Of a stretch of 23,029 bases of DNA, positions 1 to 7,184 are shown one piece after another. Positions within the stretch are counted from its first letter, which is position 1. Each line of letters starts with the position of its first letter. The notes beneath the pieces were generated by a model. The model worked only from the letters and a program-made list of their open reading frames with translations. It was not told the origin of the DNA and did not search any database. The DNA lies in contig CAMPJM010000010.1 of NCBI GenBank assembly GCA_946886805.1, positions 1 to 23,029 on the forward strand, given 5' to 3'. The translations under genes were made by a program, and so were the position numbers. Source of the DNA: an uncultured Flammeovirgaceae bacterium (GTDB taxonomy: Bacteria; Bacteroidota; Bacteroidia; Cytophagales; Cyclobacteriaceae).

Positions 1-88
1 TAATAATATATTCTGAAAGATTGAGATTCTTTGTTTTTCGTACTCCCACGAATTTAAATCCTCATTAAAAAGGGGGAGAACCATGTTT

Positions 89-1756
89 TTACTTCTCTGA
101 AGTCCAATATTCATAATCCTTAAAGTAGCCGCTGGCCCAAAAATTATAACGTGGAATAGCAGTCTCTTTTAAGCGTCGTTTAAAATTCGCATAGTCTTTT
201 TTATCTTTTTTTGTCCAGAGTACTTCGCTTAAAGCGGTCATCCGTGGAAAGATCATGTATTCCACCTTGCTTGGATATCGCATATATTCGGTCCATACAT
301 TCCCCTGTGCGCCCAGAATCCGGTGGCTAAGCCCTAGACTATCTATTTTTTCAGGAATAGGTTCGTATTGGTACACAGCATCGAGGGTAGTGTAGCCAAA
401 AAGATTCAGGCTGTCTGGTTCCCTCGATTGGTAATAATTGAAGTACAAGGGCTCACCGGGGGTCATAATAACATCATGATTTTTTTGTGCCGCTTCTATA
501 GCCGCATCCACCCGCTGCCAGTTCATGATAATGGCGGAAGTATCTATTTTACCTTCTAATATATCATCCCATCCAATTACCTTCTTCCCTTTCTGTTCCA
601 AGTCATGAATAACCTGGTGAATGATGTACGTCTGAAGCCCTATTTCGTCTTTAAGCCCATGCTCTTCTATAAAAGCCTGGGTTTCAGGATCGGCTTTCCA
701 CCATTTCTTATTGCATTCATCTCCCCCAATGTGGATATAAGGAGAGGGAAAAAGATCGGCGATTTCACCAAAAGTGCGTTCTAAAAATTCGAAGGTGGCG
801 GGAGTTGGCGCCAATACATTATTCATGCGTTTAAATGTTCCCCATCTTGTGGCTACTGTCCAAACGGTATCGGGATTCGTGCTGAATTCGGGATAAGAGG
901 CTATGGCAGCACGGCTATGGCCTGGAATATCAATTTCAGGGATGATGGTGATACCTCTTACCGCCGCATACGCTATAATGTCCTTCACCTCCTCCTGCGT
1001 ATAATAGCCGCCCGAACGATACCCATCATACCGATCAGGCTTTTCTCTCATATGGTGGCTTATGATGGTCGAATCTCGCCATGCGCCTACTTCTGTTAGT
1101 TTTGGATAGCTTTTTATTTCGATACGCCAGCCCTGATCGTCCGTCAGGTGCCAATGAAAAGTATTGAACTTATGAAAAGCCAGATAATCGATATATTTTT
1201 TGATAAAGTCAGGGGGAAAGAAATGCCGGCTTACATCTAAGTGCATTCCCCTATAGGCAAATCGGGGATAGTCTTCTATAGCTAGGGACGGAAGTATTAT
1301 AGTTTCCGCCTCGGTTAGCGGCAGCAGCTGCAGGAGCGTCTGAATTCCATGCACCACTCCCTCTACATCTCTGGCTTGCAATACTATGCGCTTATCTTTT
1401 ATTGTCAGGAAGTACATCTCTGGCTTGGTAATCTCGACACTATCGTACCGAAGGAGGATAGCTGATCCTTCCTTTTCCAGAGGCTGAGGTTGAATGGAAA
1501 GCTTTAGGCCACACTGGTTAAACAGTTGCTCCTTGAGATAGGTCGCCTGCTTCGAAAATATCGGGTCGGCTACAATCGCCGTCTGCCCGTTAATGTGTAC
1601 CTTTTCATCTTTGTTTACGGTCACCGAAACCGGCTTTGGGATAATGTTATTTGCTGCGGTGGGCGGAACAGTTGTTGCTTTCTCCATTTTGGGAGAACAG
1701 GTGGTGAAGGAAAAGGCAAGTAGTATAACTAAAATTAAATAGGGTTTGAATTTCAC
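89..1756 (-). CDS. GH20 beta-N-acetylhexosaminidase, putative lipoprotein
   Basis: Probable exo-acting family 20 glycoside hydrolase that removes terminal beta-linked GlcNAc or GalNAc by substrate-assisted catalysis. Seen: a hydrophobic N-terminus ending at Cys20 (FTTC, a weak lipobox), an N-terminal GH20b-like alpha/beta domain (about 35-160), then the catalytic barrel with HWHLTDDQGWRIE (201-213) and HIGGDE (342-347). Asp346-Glu347 is the family's catalytic pair, and Glu347 is the acid/base. The barrel's late Trp-rich motifs (NWQ 412-414, GNVWTE 485-490) are also present. At 555 residues the length is normal for a secreted Bacteroidota GH20. The start codon is GTG at 1756, with no ATG nearby that would keep the signal sequence. 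It is the last gene of the minus-strand block, 34 bp after the PhyH gene, so probably co-transcribed with it. Family is confident; the exact substrate is not. Confidence 0.95.
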   Translation of the reverse strand: MKFKPYLILVILLAFSFTTCSPKMEKATTVPPTAANNIIPKPVSVTVNKDEKVHINGQTAIVADPIFSKQATYLKEQLFNQCGLKLSIQPQPLEKEGSAILLRYDSVEITKPEMYFLTIKDKRIVLQARDVEGVVHGIQTLLQLLPLTEAETIILPSLAIEDYPRFAYRGMHLDVSRHFFPPDFIKKYIDYLAFHKFNTFHWHLTDDQGWRIEIKSYPKLTEVGAWRDSTIISHHMREKPDRYDGYRSGGYYTQEEVKDIIAYAAVRGITIIPEIDIPGHSRAAIASYPEFSTNPDTVWTVATRWGTFKRMNNVLAPTPATFEFLERTFGEIADLFPSPYIHIGGDECNKKWWKADPETQAFIEEHGLKDEIGLQTYIIHQVIHDLEQKGKKVIGWDDILEGKIDTSAIIMNWQRVDAAIEAAQKNHDVIMTPGEPLYFNYYQSREPDSLNLFGYTTLDAVYQYEPIPEKIDSLGLSHRILGAQGNVWTEYMRYPSKVEYMIFPRMTALSEVLWTKKDKKDYANFKRRLKETAIPRYNFWASGYFKDYEYWTSEK

Positions 1757-1790
1757 GTTATCCGGGTTAATCTGTTAAGAATGATACGGT

Positions 1791-2735
1791 TTAAGGTTTT
1801 TTTATTCCTTTAAATAAAAGCGGGAAAAACTTCCCTTCTAACCGTTTGTCTTTAGGAACGGCAGGGACGCCTGCCAACAATTGTTCACCAGTTTTGGAGA
1901 CAGTACCGTCTGCAAATACATTTAGCACAAAAGCACGCCGTGAGCGATCGGATTTGTTCTCATAAGAACCGTGCACCATTAAGGGGTGATGAAAAGTGCC
2001 GTAGCCTTTTTTCATCTCAATGGGTACAGGCTTAAACTGCTCTTTTTGCTCCGGTGTGAGGTAATCCATCAGGCCTTCCATGTCTCCTGCCAGTTCGGGC
2101 TTTTCCAAAAGACCCCAACGATGGCTTTTGGGTACATAATACAGGCAACCGTTTTCTGTACTGGCATCATCCAATCCTGTCCAGCAGGTAAGGTGCTGTA
2201 TGGGCACGGTGCGTGTCCAGTAAGCATAATCCTGATGCCATGCGACTACGCCCCCGTGATGGGCCGGTTTGCAGAACAGTTGGTCGTGCCAGAATCGCAC
2301 TGGTTTATTCCCTAATAACTGGCTGGCGGCCATTAGGAAAGCCGGATTCCAAAGCACATCGTGAAACTTATCGGTTACCCGCCATGCACCCAGGGCATGA
2401 AAGAGTACCCGGCTGGGGTCAGCCGATTCATTGGAATGATACTCATAAAAAAGAGTGCTGCCCGGGTATGCCGGATCAATAATTTCTCCTAATTGCTCAT
2501 TCAGTGCATCCACCTGCCATTCTTCCAAAAGCTTTACGTTCGACAGATAGCCGTTTTCGTTGAAGAATTTAATCTGTTTATCGCTGATCTTGTATTGGTC
2601 CCATTCTTCTTTAGTGGTTGGCTGTTTGAAAAAACCTGAGATTAATTTGTGATAATCAGACAGATCCTGTTGTTGTTTGATAGTTTGCATATAAATCAGG
2701 TAATAGATTTTTATAGTTTCTTGAAAAATTTTCAT
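1791..2735 (-). CDS. Phytanoyl-CoA dioxygenase (PhyH) family Fe(II)/2-oxoglutarate oxygenase
   Basis: Predicted non-heme iron oxygenase that would hydroxylate a small substrate using 2-oxoglutarate and O2. Seen: the iron-binding facial triad His167-x-Asp169 (in AWHQDYAYW) and distal His255 (in MVHGSYEN), then Arg266/267, which would bind 2-oxoglutarate. There is no signal peptide, so it is probably cytoplasmic, unlike most enzymes of this locus. The start is uncertain. The ATG at 2735 has an AGGAGG only one base upstream, too close for normal use. The ATG at 2690 gives 299 residues and removes a poorly conserved-looking leader (MKIFQETIKIYYLIY). It sits between the DUF4838 and GH20 genes. PhyH-like genes recur in Bacteroidota catabolic clusters, but the substrate here is unknown; it could modify an imported sugar or a linked lipid or amine. 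Confidence 0.9.
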   Translation of the reverse strand: MKIFQETIKIYYLIYMQTIKQQQDLSDYHKLISGFFKQPTTKEEWDQYKISDKQIKFFNENGYLSNVKLLEEWQVDALNEQLGEIIDPAYPGSTLFYEYHSNESADPSRVLFHALGAWRVTDKFHDVLWNPAFLMAASQLLGNKPVRFWHDQLFCKPAHHGGVVAWHQDYAYWTRTVPIQHLTCWTGLDDASTENGCLYYVPKSHRWGLLEKPELAGDMEGLMDYLTPEQKEQFKPVPIEMKKGYGTFHHPLMVHGSYENKSDRSRRAFVLNVFADGTVSKTGEQLLAGVPAVPKDKRLEGKFFPLLFKGIKKP

Positions 2736-2780
2736 GCCTCCTGAAAGAACGTGTCGCTCAACATGGATAATGCTAGCGCC

Positions 2781-2833
2781 GTGTTAAGTATGGAATAGGA
2801 GCATTCTTCGCCCCCTCATCCATACTTAAACAC
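2781..2833. other. Long imperfect hairpin between DUF4838-like and PhyH genes
   Basis: The arms GTGTTAAGTATGG (2781-2793) and CCATACTTAAACAC (2820-2833) pair over 13 bp with a single T bulge around a 26-base loop. No U-tract follows on either strand, so it is not a classic Rho-independent terminator. It lies 56 bp after the DUF4838 stop and 45 bp before the PhyH start. It could be an RNA processing or stabilising structure, a weak terminator or a small repeat relic. Confidence 0.55.
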
Positions 2834-2889
2834 ATTACTAGCTTCCTTTATGCACACAGTCTTACATGATGTTAAACTGTTCCTTTACA

Positions 2890-5800
2890 TTACTGAATCG
2901 TTATCGTTTTTGACTTTGAAAATCCATTCATTATCACCCGAACAATATATGTTCCGGGAGGCAGATCCCTTACATTTATTGCCTTCTGATAGCTGCCATT
3001 CTTTTCACCGTTCGTGCTTTTTAATAGATACCCATAAGCGGTAAACAATGCAATTTCAATTTTACCATCGTGATTTGCGTTTACACTAATTTTAAAATTC
3101 CCGTCGGAAGGATTCGGATAGATCATAATGGTTTCGGTTGCCTCGGCTTGAAGCCCATTGTTAATTGGTCCATCTTGCTCACCACAAGGTGATGGATTCT
3201 TAATCTCTCCATTAGCAGAAATGGCACAATTGCTTGCAGGAGAGAGATTGTCAGCGGCATCAAATGCCTTAACGGTAAAAGCATAAACGTCTTTCCCCCT
3301 CGGCCTTTCTGCACGGTAAATTGTATCGGTTACTGGATTGGGGTCCAGCAGCGTTCCATTCCGATAAATATAATATCCAGCTACACCCACATTATCTGTT
3401 GAAGACCGCCAGACCAAGACCACTTCATGCTTACTGCTCTTTTTCGCGGTAAGTGCCGGAGGAGCACTAGGTGCCTGGGTATCGGGCGTCGTGACTGCCA
3501 GAACAGCGGCAGGTGACTCGTTGCCCGCGGCATCAATTGCCGTGACTTTGAAAGTGTAGTTGACAGAAGCATTCAATCCGCCTACCTCTACTGTTGTAGT
3601 ATTGGAGTTTTCTACCAACTCATCACCTATATAAATATTATAACCCGTCACGCCGACAAAATCAGACGATGGTTCCCAGGTAAGGGTAACAGTTGAGTCT
3701 GTAGCGGTTGCGGATAAGGTTTTGGGAACGCTTGGCGCAATGATATCAGCTACGACCACTAGTTCCCGACTGACCTGCTCTGCCGCTTCATAGATTTCGT
3801 CGCCCTCCTGAGAGGCCGTAATGATGGTAGTGCCCACTCCTGTCAGATTCACCATGCCGTTCGAAATGATGGCTACAGTGCTGTCAGAACTGCTCAAAGT
3901 TATGGGAAGATCCGAGTCTGAGGTGGCTGCAATGGCAAAATCCGGTTCGCCTAAAACCTTTTGCGATAGGCTATCCATCGTGATGGTTTGTTCGCGCTTT
4001 CCCTCAAATGATTCCTGAACAGCCTTTAAATTATCTACCAATTTGACGGCATTGTCTATATTCCTGCTACCAAATACTTCATAACCTCCGGAATATCCCA
4101 TACTTGCAGAAGTTAGTACTAAAAGACCATTGCCGATTTGTTTGGTTAGTAAATAGGTGCGATCAACGCTGTCCTTCATTTCCATTTCCAACAGATTTGT
4201 CCATCCCTCGCCCAGTGGCAGGTAAGCAGATACCGGATTAGGTTTCTCGAGATTTATCCTATTCGGATAAGTCTTCCAGGCGCCCGGCGCAATGTAGGAA
4301 GGCCTGGATCCACCATAGTTCAGGTTGTATCCGCTCCAGGTTACTGCAGGCGTTCCTGGGAACCATTGCTCAATAGGCAGACTGTCTCTCTTAGCAACGA
4401 TGATAACCACCCGGCCTTTGTCTAAGTAATCTTTGAGTTCATTCAAATGAAATTCCGTGCTCAAAAATGTAGAGGCAGTGACATACCTAATCAGAAGCAC
4501 GGCGGCATCCTCGTTCAATTTCTCCCGGAGCTGATCCTCGCCACTTATATTTGATACTACCTGCCAGCCCTGTTTTTGGAATTCCGTGGACACATTGGCA
4601 CTTTGGGTGCCACCTTGGTCGTAAAGAATAACTCTGGTGGACACCGGATCTGCCACTTCGGAAACCAATGTGGCCGTACCAAAACTTCCGGGGTTGTAAT
4701 AAGAGGCGTCGGGCCAACCTGAATTATCGGCACGTCCTGCTCTGGAGCGTTTAACGGCCAATTTAAATTGGTTACTATCGCTGGCCGTAATGCCCAATGA
4801 GCTGAAAGGAATTTTTATATCCACGGTCCAACTATCGTCCCCTATCAAAGTATCTACCGTCCAGGTCGGATCCCACGTGATATCGAAATCAGTTCCTCCA
4901 TGGCGGGAAAAAGCATCATACTTTGTGCCAAGTGTGTTAACGGCAAAGTGCATGTAAGCTGCGCCATCAGGATCCGGTTGAATGAATAACTCAAGGCAGT
5001 CATCAGCAAGAATGGTAGTATCATCATCGATCGTTGCGTTTGCTATGCGTGCGTGAATGTCGTCATCCTGGGCGACAATTCGGAAATGGAGGTCTGTTGC
5101 TGTCCAAAGTTTTGAAACGATCGTCTGTTCGGCTACCGCATCACCGTTCTCATCCTCAAAGGCCGGAAGTTTCATCACGCTTTTCCATGTTGCATCATTA
5201 ACCGAATCGGCCTTTTCAATGTCCGTTTCGAAACGGCCAGCCTGATTATTGGCGTAATTATAAACGGTCTGCCATTTGCCAAGCATCCTGCTTTCGAGGT
5301 CGAGTTGCGCTTCGATTCTATCCCTAAGAGCTGCATCTTCTATATCAGACAGGCTGGTGCGGGCTCGTGTAAAATACCCGTTGAATCGCGCAAAATCATT
5401 TGGGGCAAAAAAGTTATTCACCTGTGAAGCCGGGGTATTATTGTACTCCTGGATGTCGCCGGGAGCAGTTCTCCATAAATTTTCAATATCCCAGTAATAG
5501 GCGATCATTTCATCTGCTACAGGTCCGTAAACGGTCTTGCACCAATCGTTCACAATGCTGTCCGCCGTAATATCGGCATTCCACATCCCCCGTGAGGCGG
5601 CGTACAAGTTCATTCGGTTTGTCATCATATAAGTATCTTCTGGGGGAGCTCCTGAGGGTGAATTAAAAGGACGGATCTCAGACAGGTACATGTTAATGCC
5701 CTTATCGGCCAGCCATTTCATCTGGTCCATTTCCCATGAGACCAATGGAACATACATCGGATCCCGAAACATAATATATTCATACCCTCGTATGCCCATA

Positions 5801-6975
5801 TCTGCTCCCTTGGCTCTCCAGCCTTCAATTTCGGCTATTGCTCCTGCACTGCCTGCATATCCACTGGATAACAAGTGGCGGTAGCTCGCCTCATAAAGCG
5901 TATAGCCTATGGATTCAAAACGGGGAGCAACATAATCCGGCACTTCTTTATACCCCTGGTACGCATAGGTCCAGTATCGCTTGCCAGGGTATTTTTGATC
6001 CACTTTCTCCATCACGATCTGGGAAAACTTTTGCCAGCGGGTAGTCACATCCGGGCCTAGTGCCTGGCAAAGAGCATCCGTGCAATAAGATTGGTTGTCG
6101 GCAGGATAAAAATGGATAATATCCACAAAGGAATGATCCTCCCAGAGACCTTCGAGGAGCTTAGCCACCTCATCCTGAACCCCAGAATTACCCCAGCACA
6201 ACTGAGCGGTGTTGGCGGAGTTATAATCCCTCGAACCGTTATGCAATGCAGCGTATTCCGGATGCGCACTTAAGATAGATTCGGGCAGGACCACAAAATG
6301 GCCGGCATACCGCGTCTGGAAACCTTTCTTGAAAAGGGCCTTCACTTCGGGTGAATCGCCATCGGTATTCTTCCCAACAGCTACCATATTCATTCTGTTA
6401 CGGGCTTGCCAGGTTCCTGTCTCAGCATCTGTGCTGCGTAAGTTCGTTAGGCCGCGGGTTCTGAGGCTTGGGACTTCAAAAATATTTAAGGCACCCACGC
6501 TCACCACACTATCCTTAGGGATGTACTCTCCCGATGCTCCGGGCCATAACCAACGTGCACCTAAGACATCGCCGAGGAAAGAATAGGTGGCATACAAAGC
6601 TGCCCGAGGTGTCTGTCCACCAATATAGACAATGTTCCCTTCGCGCAGCACAGCGGTCTGCTCGTCGTTAGACCCGTCCAGATGCAACCGGGCTTTCGCT
6701 TCGTCAATTTTGCTGTTCCCTGCTGGCGTGCCTATTATAATTTGGGTGCCACCACCTGAACCAGAAAGAATCGGCAGCTCGATACCAGACATAATTCGGA
6801 TAGCACGTTGCAGCTCTTCTGCCGCATAGGTCTCAGTTTCGGTGGCGTTTTCTCCAACCACAATAGTGGCACTCGATGAACTACCGGCAAGAATCAGATC
6901 ATCGACCTGAGCAATAGCCGTATTGCCAGCAAGAAAAAATAGAAATACGAGTAAAAGTTGTAATGTTTTTTTCAT
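2890..6975 (-). CDS. T9SS-exported DUF4838-like multidomain glycan-active protein
   Basis: A 1361-residue exported protein. Domains read in order: signal peptide 1-22 (AIA|QVDD); an alpha-glucuronidase/GH20-type N-terminal alpha/beta domain, about 28-150, with the recognisable ETYAAEELQRAI and GGQTPRAALYATYSFLGDVLG stretches; a DUF4838-like barrel, about 190-475; a helical linker to about 575; a CBM9/DOMON-like beta-sandwich, about 580-775; a GATase/ThuA-like Rossmann segment, about 780-975; a bacterial Ig-like domain, about 990-1075; two fibronectin type III domains (1080-1163 and 1168-1250); and a T9SS C-terminal sorting domain (1280-1361, starting IYPNPSDGNF and ending KTITIQ). The sorting domain implies passage through the outer membrane and surface attachment or release. 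DUF4838 proteins are thought to be glycan-active, but no activity is assigned here. It starts a new block after the terminator at 7141-7167 and a LacI-type operator-like site. Domain borders are by eye. Confidence 0.85.
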   Translation of the reverse strand: MKKTLQLLLVFLFFLAGNTAIAQVDDLILAGSSSSATIVVGENATETETYAAEELQRAIRIMSGIELPILSGSGGGTQIIIGTPAGNSKIDEAKARLHLDGSNDEQTAVLREGNIVYIGGQTPRAALYATYSFLGDVLGARWLWPGASGEYIPKDSVVSVGALNIFEVPSLRTRGLTNLRSTDAETGTWQARNRMNMVAVGKNTDGDSPEVKALFKKGFQTRYAGHFVVLPESILSAHPEYAALHNGSRDYNSANTAQLCWGNSGVQDEVAKLLEGLWEDHSFVDIIHFYPADNQSYCTDALCQALGPDVTTRWQKFSQIVMEKVDQKYPGKRYWTYAYQGYKEVPDYVAPRFESIGYTLYEASYRHLLSSGYAGSAGAIAEIEGWRAKGADMGIRGYEYIMFRDPMYVPLVSWEMDQMKWLADKGINMYLSEIRPFNSPSGAPPEDTYMMTNRMNLYAASRGMWNADITADSIVNDWCKTVYGPVADEMIAYYWDIENLWRTAPGDIQEYNNTPASQVNNFFAPNDFARFNGYFTRARTSLSDIEDAALRDRIEAQLDLESRMLGKWQTVYNYANNQAGRFETDIEKADSVNDATWKSVMKLPAFEDENGDAVAEQTIVSKLWTATDLHFRIVAQDDDIHARIANATIDDDTTILADDCLELFIQPDPDGAAYMHFAVNTLGTKYDAFSRHGGTDFDITWDPTWTVDTLIGDDSWTVDIKIPFSSLGITASDSNQFKLAVKRSRAGRADNSGWPDASYYNPGSFGTATLVSEVADPVSTRVILYDQGGTQSANVSTEFQKQGWQVVSNISGEDQLREKLNEDAAVLLIRYVTASTFLSTEFHLNELKDYLDKGRVVIIVAKRDSLPIEQWFPGTPAVTWSGYNLNYGGSRPSYIAPGAWKTYPNRINLEKPNPVSAYLPLGEGWTNLLEMEMKDSVDRTYLLTKQIGNGLLVLTSASMGYSGGYEVFGSRNIDNAVKLVDNLKAVQESFEGKREQTITMDSLSQKVLGEPDFAIAATSDSDLPITLSSSDSTVAIISNGMVNLTGVGTTIITASQEGDEIYEAAEQVSRELVVVADIIAPSVPKTLSATATDSTVTLTWEPSSDFVGVTGYNIYIGDELVENSNTTTVEVGGLNASVNYTFKVTAIDAAGNESPAAVLAVTTPDTQAPSAPPALTAKKSSKHEVVLVWRSSTDNVGVAGYYIYRNGTLLDPNPVTDTIYRAERPRGKDVYAFTVKAFDAADNLSPASNCAISANGEIKNPSPCGEQDGPINNGLQAEATETIMIYPNPSDGNFKISVNANHDGKIEIALFTAYGYLLKSTNGEKNGSYQKAINVRDLPPGTYIVRVIMNGFSKSKTITIQ

Positions 6976-7056
6976 AGAGCGTTAATATTTGAGGTGAAAA
7001 AAAATTCGCATAAAAGTTATACTAACCCCGTTGAAGGGCTTTCGGACAGCCATCCG

Positions 7057-7070
7057 TGCAATCGATTGCT
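7057..7070. promoter_or_regulatory. LacI/GalR-type operator-like palindrome
   Basis: TGCAATCGATTGCT contains the perfect 12-bp palindrome GCAATCGATTGC (7058-7069). It fits the generic LacI-family pattern TGnAAnCGnTTnCA at every fixed base except the last. It lies about 82 bp upstream of the DUF4838 start codon, in the gap after the esterase terminator, where an operator would be expected. No LacI-family regulator is encoded in the window, so the link is an inference from base pattern and position. Confidence 0.4.
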
Positions 7071-7140
7071 TCACTTGGTTCTCATCCCCGATAATTTGCA
7101 TGCTTTTGGGGCAACCTTCACTTATAAAGACACCATCAAG

Positions 7141-7167
7141 GTTAAAAAGGGGGTATTCCTTTTTAAC
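7141..7167 (-). terminator. Rho-independent terminator after the esterase gene
   Basis: A perfect 10-bp stem, GTTAAAAAGG (7141-7150) with CCTTTTTAAC (7158-7167), encloses a 7-base loop. The A-run on one arm and T-run on the other make it potentially bidirectional. It begins 18 bp beyond the esterase stop on the minus strand and separates the SusCD-to-esterase genes from the DUF4838-PhyH-GH20 block. Confidence 0.75.
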
Positions 7168-7184
7168 TTTCGACTGAAAATGAC

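Noticed and set aside
1..88. A terminator after the GH20 gene
   Set aside because: A C-run followed by a T-run is present on the minus strand, but I could not find a convincing paired stem before it.
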